This document shows, piece after piece, positions 35,701-42,571 of a stretch of 64,000 bases of DNA. Both the position numbers and the translations under genes were made by a program. The DNA comes from Clostridiales bacterium (GTDB lineage: Bacteria > Bacillota > Clostridia > Lachnospirales > Lachnospiraceae): the NCBI GenBank assembly GCA_020859985.1, contig JAJBVD010000039.1, positions 62,001 through 126,000 of the forward strand, given 5' to 3'. Each line of letters opens with the position of its first letter. The stretch's first letter is position 1. The notes below the pieces were generated by a model. The model did not search any database and had not been told where the DNA came from. It saw only the letters and a list, made by a program, of their open reading frames with translations.

Positions 35701-36208
35701 AAGCAGCCCGGACAATTGTTCGATATTCTCTGTTTGCCGTAACAGTAAGGGGAAATTCCAGAAAACTGGTTTCTTTTATCAGTGCCCCATTGTCATCCTT
35801 AAGAAGTACCAATACTTCATCCACCTTGTACCCCTCGCTAGCAGATGCGGAAATCTGAATTTCTTCGGAGATGGGCATATTGATCTCATAATCCCAGTCA
35901 GCACTCATATCAGAATCTCTCACAGTCTCTGAACTGCCATCTGCAAAAGAGAGCGTCATCTCTCCGCCTTCTCCTACTTCGAACGCAACAAAATTGTATG
36001 CTTCTTCTGTCTCCTCATCCGTAGGTTCGACCACGGAAACCGTCTCCTCCGTTGCTGTCCGGACTTCCCCGTCCGCCATAGTCTCCGACGCCCAGGCAAT
36101 GCTGCCTTCAGTCAGGCTTGCAGGCAAATAAGTGCCTGTTGCCGAAACAGTGATTGCGGCGGCAAGCATCACAGACATCAGGTTACGCAGGAATTTCTTT
36201 CTTCGCAT
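26771..36208 (-). CDS. Giant thioester/Cna-B/VaFE-repeat surface adhesin
   Basis: This is a 3,145-residue cell-surface protein. The order is: signal peptide (1 to about 40); acidic Glu/Ser-rich region (about 170-265, SESESESETGFETE); a thioester domain with the YCMQ motif (Cys 325) and the Gln motif NAIQMLVD (Gln 418); five or six SpaA/Cna-B-like domains (about 560-1410) starting LYLKKASS, LILKKTT, ISLDKKDAE, LSVQKVD, ISLQKADI and ITFQKVDI; then 11 tandem VaFE/T-Q ester repeats (about 1420-3080) with VVVFENLIHNDVMVASH-type ends. The C-terminus is NSVKTGD, a hydrophobic helix and GKKIMR. The domains imply self-generated ester, isopeptide and thioester crosslinks and covalent adhesion to host ligands. 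No LPXTG is present; VKTG may replace it. GAGGAGG precedes the ATG. It is monocistronic. Confidence 0.92.
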   Translation of the reverse strand: MRRKKFLRNLMSVMLAAAITVSATGTYLPASLTEGSIAWASETMADGEVRTATEETVSVVEPTDEETEEAYNFVAFEVGEGGEMTLSFADGSSETVRDSDMSADWDYEINMPISEEIQISASASEGYKVDEVLVLLKDDNGALIKETSFLEFPLTVTANREYRTIVRAAFSKVQQETEMESSAGDNGTEQDADAPESDADGMEPDLDEAQSDSYVPETDNGDGKEAPAETETGDIESESESESESETGFETEMESEPGTETQNAGIMLAADDSETDIEVGSFYYYSDGTLHYLDDNSALGYSTGDSYKYVKYKVNGKTYTAIAYCMQHSMHAPVSGTTYTTYYDLDAGSDDKYLRKAMFYGYNGPAWGTSINGYSLKKIFDKYGTSSSEYKMMMHYLVDYLYDESSGFVSTLNANAIQMLVDLKAALTHMPDPAASAITKSKTLTADGRKSATTSIGETTTATFKDFSAWVFTIELEDGVSLVNETTGVTYTDTGTVNGGDKFHFLATGSMSNLSGSYKVTCNYPLDYHAVALKSSSYQDIGFAYYTTNGYITISVEWPEAGYLYLKKASSSPLITDGNAMYDLAGTTYGVYTDNACTTRASAIVENNNGTTSEIPAELTVEAVADNTGTIDYVSNTVQLEAGTYYVKEISAGEGYLLDSETIYTEVVEADETTLVNADAGGAAYDDVRVYYADLILKKTTNSSSSVSLAGGVFQLDFYAGVSDAGSKATKIWYLQSDGDGNVKLNADYLASGYTSDSFYADKDGSICLPFGFLKITEVKAPEKFNLSSDVVTYTLGSGGWAICRNGITMASNSTISSIESVTLSNDIVKKAGYIDDEPVYGGISLDKKDAETSDGSVQGDGSLEGFTFDIVSENEDSVCLKGNDSVTYAKGEVVMSLTTDKSGHAESGVLLQAGTYTVIETGQNAAYTENGTNTTYTFEITMDGEVHSYEVTNQVKEGGLSVQKVDYMLDRSAEHGDTDLSGAEFTIVNASAAEVVNVSGVTVPASGLSGTDVTYAEVLTVLKTSTVQVVTTGKDGTASTGQKDLPYGTYYVIETKAAAGYQLNTVWVGMVEVRENEKIYAAQTIQDSDSGQETIAQQIYRGGISLQKADIETGKNESQGMASLDEATFAIINASEAMVKNAEGLEIPTVKSGLSDTPTARELRKLAVDGSFTVQTITTDKNGFATTDTDNDGKDYSLPYGTYYVVEMESSYGYWIDESFVGKAVIRSDGKVTALGETDGESSFTDIYNANGCTVNQTPRRGDITFQKVDIDGNYKSYIPFLITAVAVDAEGKETELESHVIVSDANGMVTTARTHSENTNGFDRYVSDGKVSAEGELFLVEASGWGVWFGNLDALNNEYGAMYTCYYRITELQCEDNSNRSENLLESERIYIDNTTGDETDVLSDSFTTNAQLHTYHPLVDTEIVLTSKAQDAESGTQTVSIKAANNVTDEVSYTHVSADHVYRMETKFIDVTDGNKVLRIVGTEDEDSSVSDDALWVTKEFQPEKKSGTNNTYGDITMSATLDTTGLNGHTIVAADYLYQYINGSWILVAKHENYTDLSQMLYVPDLHTNAADGQTGSRIGTKAKEASILDTVQYSNLAKGEMYVITMQVINAVTGEAVEDGKTVTSKRIYSRSDTPVNGTVEMLEFTLDTSAFYGDAALVVVESLYRADEDGNPIGDPILKHDSLLDEDQTIHYPDVRTLASDSLTADEVGTSSEAATIYDEVIITNAVFDDNDLDGQYSYTVAGTLVYQRDFTDANGMEHKAGEAVETLDGTFDEVTITSDAAGNATFTYADGSTANGKVNITGYGRNVAKKAGGNTADNSYMIDTTAAVATITVELIYKVDSSKLEGSTTVVFENLIHNDVMVASHAELTDKAQSVHYPEVKTSAADNTTLDDVGATKKNAVITDTVILANLVPGKTYTVSGELVNQADGSRLIVNGRTVTQTAEITVGSNGTITASNGERTTVTAYDAGYCTVSGTVDLVFTFDAGGFAGQTVVVFENLIHNETVVACHADLTDEEQTIHFPEIHTAAADGYTEDSVGTMTRETEHTSDDVPVTETVIIDTVIYTNLVPGREYTVCGTLVNKDTGYELTDANNFAVLAERTFIAGETEEGITAITDEKTNSVSGTIDITFTFDGSLLEGTTVVAFEDLIHNGITITTHSDITDEEETVHFPKIRTTAIEGNVGDEVGMTEKTTIIDTVSLWNLVPGMTYTVSGVLMNKETGAELIVNGENVTQTVIITVSDDGIVKDANGNEVSDAEYNEQMRSVDCTVDLTYTLDASALAGVTTVVYEDLIHSDVVVASHADITDLCQSIHFPEIHTTAADLATSGHVGTVDDQTTILDTVYYSNLVVGKEYTLTGTLMNRETGLPLLDEDGETITAEAVFTASIESNDDGNTVTAYYDDNNSVDGSYLITFTLDSDILAGKTIVAFESLYHNDIAVVTHADISDNDQSVYYPDIHTTAVDDKTGDHVGSIWGSLMNFVRTALGWNAADEMRQGITDTVALFNLVPGQTYIVSGKLYNVSESLETGEEIPLVIDDEEIKKAVTITVSENGKSITASDGSKTSVTAYNEKLNSVDGTVDLTYTLDSSKIQGLKVVVFEKLYQDSSYTMETLPEEAKNEDLVNAHCEITDEDQSVSELSVYTTAADTATGDHVGAVPDGSATSSIHDEVTLAGLTEGMEYTIDGVLVSLGDSDISSGRLYYLKADGSLTADRAEAYTENLTFTAEKVSETHFLNFALTADMVQGRSLTVFENIYHNDILISSHPAGDGDSWNEEALAEQTIYYPAGGTNATDTATAEHISLADTNRMITDRVYFENLLLGQEYCITGQLVYREAFKDANGLSHAAGEAITDTVTVSFTASPELLAASYADDSEAAVDSVTVTVLPDGQAVVSGYVSISFSLDAAKLAGATLVAFETFGHNGADIFTHADLNDPAQTIKIPKIGTKANVNGGKEAVIYNTDGSYADITITDTVSYRNLCTEEELTAASYILKGVLMDKETGEKLIDSNGNSYIVYSKPFSPKSSEGTYDVTFVINAGSFLDENGECTLAGKSIVVFEELYLASSKAEATEEKKVAEHKNIKDAAQTVQILEPEVMETVLTTTPDNSVKTGDMLAPRVIAAIFLMGAALLVMTLDGKKIMR

Positions 36209-36246
36209 AATAGTATCCTCCTCATATCAATCAAAACAAAACGTCT

Positions 36247-36317
36247 GCAGCTGATTTTCGTTTTATCAGCCGCAAATTAACGGGTACACAAAACAAACCG
36301 GCAGTGGTACTGCGGTT
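36247..36317 (-). promoter_or_regulatory. Structured 5' leader of the giant adhesin gene
   Basis: Two hairpins lie in the roughly 220-base leader: AACC..GCAGT/ACTGC..GGTT (36296-36317) and GCAGCTGAT/ATCAGCCGC (36247-36273, one mismatch). Neither has a T-run. I did not match them to a known riboswitch class. Confidence 0.4.
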
Positions 36318-36428
36318 ACCTGAATAAATGTAATCTGGAATGCGAAGGCAGAAAGCCCCAAAAGAATAGATCCACATTGGAAAGCACAGATTATTAAAAT
36401 AGAATTAAGACTTTATTTGACTTTCAAG

Positions 36429-36457
36429 ATTATATCATACTATTTGTAAATTGTCAC
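36429..36457 (-). promoter_or_regulatory. Sigma-A promoter of the giant adhesin gene
   Basis: On the minus strand GTGACA (36452-36457) and TATAAT (36429-36434) have a 17-bp spacer, about 220 bases before the ATG. Confidence 0.75.
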
Positions 36458-36488
36458 CTACATAATTATTAAATATTTATAAACTAAA

Positions 36489-36527
36489 ATACCCACTATG
36501 AATATATTTTGTATCCATAGTGGGTAT
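36489..36527 (-). terminator. Terminator of the histidine operon
   Basis: ATACCCACTATG is perfectly inverted as CATAGTGGGTAT across 15 bases. In the minus direction TTTTAGTTT follows. It lies 16 bases after the HisIE fusion gene stop. Confidence 0.88.
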
Positions 36528-36542
36528 AAAAATCAGATCAGA

Positions 36543-37868
36543 TTACCGTTTTGCCAGCTCTTCCGTAATATCCTCCCAGGTCAGCCCCCGTTCCGACATC
36601 AGTACCATGAGATGATAGAGAAAATCGGAGATCTCGTAAACGACTTCCTCCGGATCCGGATTTTTGGCAGCAATAACAATTTCCGTTGCCTCTTCACCGA
36701 CCTTTTTAAGAATCTTGTCAATGCCTTTGTCAAACAGATAATTCGTATAAGAGCCCTCTTTAGGATGAACCTTCCGATCTTCAATGACTGAAAATACATC
36801 CTCAAATACTTTCATGGGATTGGCCGTATTGTATTCTTTTTGCAGCACCGGCCGGTAAAAGCAGCTGCGGTTCCCGGTATGGCACGCGGCTCCAATCTGC
36901 ACGACCTTTGCAAGCAGGGTGTCGTTATCACAATCAATCGACAGCTCGCGAACATACTGATAATGTCCGGAAGTAAGACCTTTCACCCAGATTTCCTGAC
37001 GGCTGCGGCTGAAATAGGTCATGCGCCCGCTGCGTACCGTCAGGTTGTAGGCTTCTTCGTTCATATAAGCCACCATCAGCACCTCCAGCGTCCGGTAATC
37101 CTGAACCACAACCGGAAGGAGGCCATCACTGCCGGTGCGGATCTCATCCCAGGCAAGAGAAGCCTCATACAGATTCACTGCTATGCCCTGAGAGCGCAGC
37201 GCATGCTTTGTCTCCATAAAGTCATAGTCGGGATCCGTGAACTCCCTGCAAAACACTCCGTTATATCCATTATCTGAAAGCATCTCAGCGTTCATGGAAG
37301 GATTCAAAGCATCCATAACGCAATATAAAGCCTGCGCATCATCAAAAAGTCCGGAAAGCAATAGTTCAGATGCCGCCGTTTTATCTTCCGCAAAATGTCC
37401 GGATGAAAGAACCCTTTCAGCCAGAATGGAATCAAACATGACGATGCCCCCCAGCTGATCTGAGTGTCCAGCAGCTGCCAGAAGCTCATCCGCAGTCTTA
37501 ACACAGGCAAGAATACGCTCTCTTCCAAAACGAGACGAAGCTTCCGCAGTAAGCTCCACGTTCGAATCCTTTGTATAGTTCAAAAAAACCTTCCGGCATC
37601 CGGCATAGATGAGCTTTTTTACATCCTCCAGACGCCGAATATTTCCTCCGCCGTAAATCGGGAAGTCAGTCGCGCGGCTTATTTCTTTGATCACGCTGAT
37701 CGACTGATCATGTTCCGCATCACCATCAGACAGATCAAAAATGATCAGAGCATCCGCACCATGATTCTCACAGGAAGACGCAAACGCAACAACATCCTTC
37801 CCGGATACTTCTGTACACCATTTTGAACCCTTCAGGTAAATTGGAACAATCAGCTCTCTGTTCTTCAT
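36543..37868 (-). CDS. hisIE: HisF/HisA-like TIM-barrel domain fused to HisIE
   Basis: This 441-residue protein has three parts. Residues about 1-235 resemble HisA/HisF barrels, with a kept phosphate loop ([20 protein letters not shown]). Residues about 240-345 are phosphoribosyl-AMP cyclohydrolase (His[12 protein letters not shown] and [11 protein letters not shown] metal ligands). Residues about 355-441 are phosphoribosyl-ATP pyrophosphatase (His[16 protein letters not shown]). HisIE performs steps 2 and 3 of histidine synthesis. In the barrel the two catalytic Asp residues of HisF appear replaced: Tyr in LIVPIYLKG and Lys in ILACVKTAD. The barrel is thus probably structural or regulatory. 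It is the last gene of the operon, 15 bp after hisB. Confidence 0.92.
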   Translation of the reverse strand: MKNRELIVPIYLKGSKWCTEVSGKDVVAFASSCENHGADALIIFDLSDGDAEHDQSISVIKEISRATDFPIYGGGNIRRLEDVKKLIYAGCRKVFLNYTKDSNVELTAEASSRFGRERILACVKTADELLAAAGHSDQLGGIVMFDSILAERVLSSGHFAEDKTAASELLLSGLFDDAQALYCVMDALNPSMNAEMLSDNGYNGVFCREFTDPDYDFMETKHALRSQGIAVNLYEASLAWDEIRTGSDGLLPVVVQDYRTLEVLMVAYMNEEAYNLTVRSGRMTYFSRSRQEIWVKGLTSGHYQYVRELSIDCDNDTLLAKVVQIGAACHTGNRSCFYRPVLQKEYNTANPMKVFEDVFSVIEDRKVHPKEGSYTNYLFDKGIDKILKKVGEEATEIVIAAKNPDPEEVVYEISDFLYHLMVLMSERGLTWEDITEELAKR

Positions 37869-37883
37869 CTCACACCCTCCTGT

Positions 37884-38471
37884 CTATATAGTCCCTTTCG
37901 TCGAAAGAACACCTTCGATTCGTTCATCAAAGCTGACCGCCTCATCCAGTGCTTTCGCAAACGCTTTAAACATGCCTTCCGCCATGTGATGGCTATTGCC
38001 GTCACGCAGCATGCAAAAATGCAGATTCATTGCCGCGGAATATGAAACCGCATAGAAAAATTCCCGTATCATTTCCGTATCCAACTCTCCGATCCGCTCG
38101 GTCGGAAAAACAGCATCCGAACAGAAATATGGGCGGCCGCTTAAGTCCAGTGCACAGAGCACCAGCACCTCATCCATCGGAAGTACACGGTCTCCATAGC
38201 GGCGAATCCCCTTTTTGTCTCCCACAGCCTTCCGAATGGCTTCCCCAAGGACAATCCCTGTATCCTCAATCGTATGGTGGCAGTCGACTTCCAGATCGCC
38301 CTCCACGTCCACAGTAAGATCAAAGAGTCCATGTCTCGCGAAGCCGTCCAGCATATGGTCAAAAAAGCCAATGCCTGTATGAATCTGCGCTTCCCCTGTG
38401 CCATCCAGATCAAGCACAACACGAATTTTCGTTTCTTTCGTATCCCGTATGACTTCTGCTTTTCGGCTCAT
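37884..38471 (-). CDS. hisB: Imidazoleglycerol-phosphate dehydratase
   Basis: This 195-residue enzyme dehydrates imidazole-glycerol phosphate (step 7 of histidine synthesis). Manganese-binding motifs are FFDHMLDGFARHG, DCHHTIEDTGI and DGNSHHMAEGMFKAF. The ATG at 38471 has AAAGGAGGA upstream; the longer frame starting at 38570 overlaps hisD and is not part of the family. Single-domain form without the phosphatase. Confidence 0.96.
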   Translation of the reverse strand: MSRKAEVIRDTKETKIRVVLDLDGTGEAQIHTGIGFFDHMLDGFARHGLFDLTVDVEGDLEVDCHHTIEDTGIVLGEAIRKAVGDKKGIRRYGDRVLPMDEVLVLCALDLSGRPYFCSDAVFPTERIGELDTEMIREFFYAVSYSAAMNLHFCMLRDGNSHHMAEGMFKAFAKALDEAVSFDERIEGVLSTKGTI

Positions 38472-38538
38472 GACAATTCCTCCTTTACATGCCCGTACAA
38501 GGTCATCCCGCTGCCTTAGCTTTGCAGCATTTTCCGTT

Positions 38539-39828
38539 TTATTCAAAGCGTACCCGGATGGAATTCGCATGCGCGGTCAGCTTTTCCGCATTTGCAAATG
38601 CAATAATATCATCCTTCACCGGCTCCAGCGCTTCTCTTGAATAATAGATGATGCTGGACTTCTTGATAAAATCATCCACAGACAGCGGCGAGAAGAATTT
38701 AGCGGTACCGTTGGTCGGAAGAATATGATCCGGTCCTGCGTAATAGTCTCCAAGCGGTTCACTGGAATGCTCTCCAATAAAAATAGCTCCGGCGTTTTTG
38801 ATCTTCATCATAACCTCGAACGGATTGGCCGTCACAATTTCCAGATGCTCAGAAGCAATCTGATTTGCCGTCTCAATCGCATCCGCCATGGAGTCCGCCA
38901 GTAAAATATAGCCGTACTGATCCAAAGATTTTTGAATGATCTCTGCCCTTGAAAGAGTCTTTAAGTAGCCTTCAATCTCATTTGAAACATTATGCGCAAG
39001 CTCCGTGCTGGTCGTGATCAGTATAGCTGACGCCATTGGATCATGCTCCGCCTGGGAAAGCAGATCTGCCGCCACATAATGCGCATTCGCCGTCTCATCT
39101 GCAAGTACGAGAATTTCGCTCGGTCCGGCAATCGAATCGATTCCCACGCTGCCAAATACCGCTTTTTTCGCAAGCGCCACATAGATATTGCCGGGACCTA
39201 CGATCTTATCGACCTTCGGAATGCTCTCTGTTCCATAAGCCAGGGCGGCAATTGCCTGAGCGCCTCCTGCCTTATAAATCTCATCTGCTCCGGCTTCATT
39301 TGCCGCTACGAGCGTAGATGCCGGAACCTTTCCGTCTTTTCCCGGAGGGGTCGTCATAATAATCCGGCCAACGCCCGCTACCTTAGCGGGAACAATATTC
39401 ATCAGAACTGAAGACGCCAAAGGAGCGCTCCCACCCGGAACATATACGCCGACCGAATCAATCGGGGTAACCTTCTGCCCCAACATTGTGCCATTTTCTG
39501 TGCTGTCAAACCAGCTGTACTGCCGCTGCTTTTCATGATAGCTCTGAATGTTTGCACGTGATCTGCGGATCACACCAAGAAGCTGCGCATCGATCAGTGA
39601 ATACGCTTCCTGAATCTCTTCTTCGGTAACGCGCACATTCACAGCGTTCACCTCCACGCCGTCAAATTGTTTCGTATAGCCAAAGACCGCTGCGTCCCGG
39701 TTCCTCTTTACATTCTTTATAATATCAGCTACCCGTTCCTCATAGCCCTGATAACTGTCCGGGCTTCTTTTTAAAAGCTGAGTCAGAATGTCGTTTCTGG
39801 TCTCCTCTGTCAACTGAATTGTTCTCAC
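38539..39828 (-). CDS. hisD: Histidinol dehydrogenase
   Basis: This 429-residue zinc enzyme oxidises histidinol to histidine in two NAD-dependent steps. VYVPGGSAPLASSVLMNIVPA, AGGAQAIAALAYGTES, KIVGPGNIYVALAKK and the conserved DLLSQAEHDPMASAIL are diagnostic, and the C-terminal NGTAKFFSPLSVDDF segment is present. The start appears to be a GTG at 39828 with GGAAGGAA about 13 bases upstream. It is between hisG and hisB. Confidence 0.97.
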   Translation of the reverse strand: MRTIQLTEETRNDILTQLLKRSPDSYQGYEERVADIIKNVKRNRDAAVFGYTKQFDGVEVNAVNVRVTEEEIQEAYSLIDAQLLGVIRRSRANIQSYHEKQRQYSWFDSTENGTMLGQKVTPIDSVGVYVPGGSAPLASSVLMNIVPAKVAGVGRIIMTTPPGKDGKVPASTLVAANEAGADEIYKAGGAQAIAALAYGTESIPKVDKIVGPGNIYVALAKKAVFGSVGIDSIAGPSEILVLADETANAHYVAADLLSQAEHDPMASAILITTSTELAHNVSNEIEGYLKTLSRAEIIQKSLDQYGYILLADSMADAIETANQIASEHLEIVTANPFEVMMKIKNAGAIFIGEHSSEPLGDYYAGPDHILPTNGTAKFFSPLSVDDFIKKSSIIYYSREALEPVKDDIIAFANAEKLTAHANSIRVRFE

Positions 39829-39895
39829 GTCGTATCACATTCCTTCCTGAACTCTTTATATCTGTCTTCATCTAATCCATATTTTTTACAGATTC

Positions 39896-39916
39896 GTAAC
39901 TGTTCTGAACAGTTAC
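39896..39916. repeat. 21-bp miniature GTAACTGTTC palindrome
   Basis: GTAACTGTTC and GAACAGTTAC form a perfect palindrome around one base. The flanking octamers ACAGATTC and ACGGATTC match at 7 of 8 positions. It lies in the hisG-hisD gap; the hisG stop overlaps the right flank. Related to the elements at 26743, 55013 and 63658. Confidence 0.6.
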
Positions 39917-39922
39917 ACGGAT

Positions 39923-40576
39923 TCACCTGTTCTCCAGGCACGCTCCCAGATTTCTTAAAAGCCTCATAATCCTCTCATTCTCCATCCGCATGCTGACAGG
40001 ATTGACTGTCACTCGGGCGGATAGCGGACACACCTCCTCAAGGACTACAAGTCCATTTTCGCGCAGTGTGGAGCCGGTCTCTACGATATCCACAATGACC
40101 TCTGAAAGCCCCACGATCGGTGCAAGCTCGATGGAGCCGTTCAGCTTGATGATCTCCACCGTCTGATTCTTCTGGTTATAAAAATATTCCTTGGCAATAT
40201 TGGGATATTTAGTCGCCACGCGAATGCGCTCCTGACCATTCAGAAGCTTCCGCGCGGACTCCGGTCCACAGACACACATGCGGCATTTTCCGATGCCAAG
40301 ATCCAGCACTTCGTAGATCTTGCGCTGCTCCTCTATGATAATATCCTTTCCTACGACACCGATATCAGCCGCACCGTATTCCACATATGTCGGTACATCC
40401 GGTCCTTTTGCCAGAAAAAAACGGAGCCTTTGCTCTTCATTTACAAAAATCAGTTTACGCGTATCCGGATCATTGATCTCCTGACAGGAAATCCCGACCT
40501 TTTCAAACAGGGCAAGCGTCTGCTTTGCCAGCCGCCCTTTGCACAAGGCAATTGTCAGATATCTTTCAGCACTCAT
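39923..40576 (-). CDS. hisG: ATP phosphoribosyltransferase, short form
   Basis: This 217-residue enzyme commits ATP and PRPP to histidine synthesis. LTIALCKGRLAKQTLALFEK, EYGAADIGVVGKDI and the PRPP-loop-like DIVETGSTLRENGL are present. It is the short HisG form, which lacks the C-terminal regulatory domain and needs HisZ, encoded just upstream. AGAGGAGAG precedes the ATG. Confidence 0.96.
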   Translation of the reverse strand: MSAERYLTIALCKGRLAKQTLALFEKVGISCQEINDPDTRKLIFVNEEQRLRFFLAKGPDVPTYVEYGAADIGVVGKDIIIEEQRKIYEVLDLGIGKCRMCVCGPESARKLLNGQERIRVATKYPNIAKEYFYNQKNQTVEIIKLNGSIELAPIVGLSEVIVDIVETGSTLRENGLVVLEEVCPLSARVTVNPVSMRMENERIMRLLRNLGACLENR

Positions 40577-40595
40577 CTATGACTCTCCTCTTTGC

Positions 40596-41774
40596 TTACA
40601 GTTCAATTATTTTCGCACAGTCAAGCGTCCCGGCATAATTCCGGCAGTCTTCTCTGGTGCGCTCCGTGGTCACGCGAACAAGCTCTGCATCCGTGCCCAG
40701 CTTCCGAAGTTCAGCAGCCTTTTGGATCGCCTCTGCCTGATGCGCCCCATCATATATGATCACACAACGATCATCCGGTATCTCCGGAAGAAGCTTCTGC
40801 CCGGAAAGCGCCAGCAGCAGCTGATCAATCTCCGCAACAAAGCCGACTGCAGGAGCGTCCTTGCCAAAATGTGCAAGCAGGCCATCATAACGGCCGCCCT
40901 TTAAGATCGCAGCTCCGGAGCCAAACGTGTAACCGCGGAACAAAATACCTGTATAATACATATATCTGCTCCGAAGGCCCAGATCAAACGATACGTAGTC
41001 CTGTACCTGATAAAGCTTCAAAATCTCCCAGATCTCCCTTAACCGTCCAATGGCTGCAAGAGCCTCCGGATTGTCCGTCAGAGATTCCGCCCGATCCAGC
41101 ACCTCCGCGGATCCAAACAATCCCGGAATCGCGATAAAGCATTTCCGCAGTGTATCGCTCAATTCAAGCTTTGCGAGCAGCTTTTCCGCACCGAACGTAT
41201 TTTTATTGGAAATCAGTTCCCGAAGTTCAGCCGTATCAGGCTCATCCAGCCCGGCTTCCCTTACCAGCGCATCAAAATAACCGCAGTGTCCAAGGCTGAT
41301 CTGAAATTCCTTCAGCCCGGAGGCCAGCAGCAGCTGAACAGCCAGCGCAATCACCTCTGCATCCGCGTCCGCACTATCGTCCCCGATGAATTCTCCGCCA
41401 ATCTGCGTGGTCTCTTTCAGACGGCCCTGATAGCTGGAATTATTGGTAAAGGCATTGCCCAGATAGGTCAGGCGAAGCGCCATATTGTCATTTAAAAAAT
41501 ATTTCGAAGCGGCACGCGCCACCGGCGGCGTAAAATCCGGCCGGAGCACTAGCGTATTCCCATCGCGGTCAAAAAATTTGTACAGCTCTCTGGACGGCGT
41601 CGTCCCTACCTCGCGGCTGAACACGTCGAAAAACTCAAATGTCGGCGTCTCAATATCCCGGTATCCATAGGATTTGATCACAGTATGGAGTCGTTTCTGC
41701 AGCGCCAGCTTCTGTTCACATTCTTTATTATAAATATCCCGGACCCCCTCCGGGGTATGTAAAATCTTCTGCAT
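40596..41774 (-). CDS. hisZ: ATP phosphoribosyltransferase regulatory subunit
   Basis: This 392-residue paralogue of the histidyl-tRNA synthetase catalytic core forms an octamer with short HisG and mediates histidine feedback. TPEGVRDIYNKECEQKLALQ, VLRPDFTPPVARAAS and GGRYDGLLAHFGKDAPAVGF are HisRS-like. The C-terminal anticodon-binding domain is reduced or lost, as in HisZ. It precedes hisG by 19 bp and is the first histidine gene of the operon; its ribosome-binding site (GAAGGGC) is weak. Confidence 0.94.
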   Translation of the reverse strand: MQKILHTPEGVRDIYNKECEQKLALQKRLHTVIKSYGYRDIETPTFEFFDVFSREVGTTPSRELYKFFDRDGNTLVLRPDFTPPVARAASKYFLNDNMALRLTYLGNAFTNNSSYQGRLKETTQIGGEFIGDDSADADAEVIALAVQLLLASGLKEFQISLGHCGYFDALVREAGLDEPDTAELRELISNKNTFGAEKLLAKLELSDTLRKCFIAIPGLFGSAEVLDRAESLTDNPEALAAIGRLREIWEILKLYQVQDYVSFDLGLRSRYMYYTGILFRGYTFGSGAAILKGGRYDGLLAHFGKDAPAVGFVAEIDQLLLALSGQKLLPEIPDDRCVIIYDGAHQAEAIQKAAELRKLGTDAELVRVTTERTREDCRNYAGTLDCAKIIEL

Positions 41775-41931
41775 AATGGTCTGCCCTTCTTATCCTGTTT
41801 ATTTCTGATGATGCAAACGGATTTCACCGCAACCCGATCTTCGCTGCCGCCCTGGTCCGCGGTAAACGAGCGCCTCTCGAAATCCTCCATCATCTTAATA
41901 CAAACAACGGCTGTTGTCCAGTCTGTTGTTT

Positions 41932-42468
41932 CTAATTTTCTCTCTCGTCCAGATCGAGCTGCAGTGCATCAAGATACGGTACCAGAAGACCTCCTCTGGG
42001 CTTTAAGTAATAATTCTGGTCCAGCTCCACATACCGAAAACTCTTTCGGCCGCCCTGTTCGGCACGGTTCCAGAATTTCATCATATCGCGATAGGGAAGA
42101 TAAAACAGCTCGTTGCGGGTGCTGAAAAAAAGAATCAGAAACGAGATACCGCCCTGCTTCTCAAAATCGGTCATAAATTTCACCTGATGCGGATGAATAT
42201 TCTGCAGTGCAAATGTATCAACGGTACATTCTTTCGCGTCAAAGCAAACCGGAATGCCCTGTACTGCCCCAATATAGTCCACGGTACTTTTCTGTTCAAA
42301 ATACGCCAGTGTAATGTGACGCTCATCTTTATCAATTTTCAGCGGCGTGATCGGCGTCGGAATTTTCTGGATCAGGGCAAGATTTTTTTCCAGATAAATC
42401 TCATTCGTCCGGTTGATCAGTTCTTCAAGCGTCGAGCCGCGCAGACCGCGCGTATTCCATGTAGCCAT
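41932..42468 (-). CDS. recU: Holliday junction resolvase RecU
   Basis: This 178-residue nuclease resolves four-way junctions in Firmicutes recombination repair. The N-terminal RGSTLEELINRTNEIYLEKN, the catalytic ITLAYFEQKSTVDYIGAVQG, VCFDAKEC and the HQVKFMTDFEKQGGISFLIL segment carry the acidic and Lys active-site residues. The length is normal. It lies upstream of hisZ, with a 157-base gap; recU is more usually beside a penicillin-binding protein gene. Confidence 0.95.
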   Translation of the reverse strand: MATWNTRGLRGSTLEELINRTNEIYLEKNLALIQKIPTPITPLKIDKDERHITLAYFEQKSTVDYIGAVQGIPVCFDAKECTVDTFALQNIHPHQVKFMTDFEKQGGISFLILFFSTRNELFYLPYRDMMKFWNRAEQGGRKSFRYVELDQNYYLKPRGGLLVPYLDALQLDLDEREN

Positions 42469-42571
42469 GTTTTTCTCCTGCCGTATTTCATTCTTTCACT
42501 GCTTATCCGCACAGCTTGCATGCGCAAAGCAGTTTATTCCTATAGTCAAAATTGCAGCCTGTCCGGTGCCT

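Noticed and set aside
41775-41931. Possible histidine T-box riboswitch ahead of hisZ
   Set aside because: The minus strand has AGGGCGGCAGCGAAG, which vaguely resembles the T-box core, but there is no specifier loop, terminator or antiterminator, and the spacer is too short.
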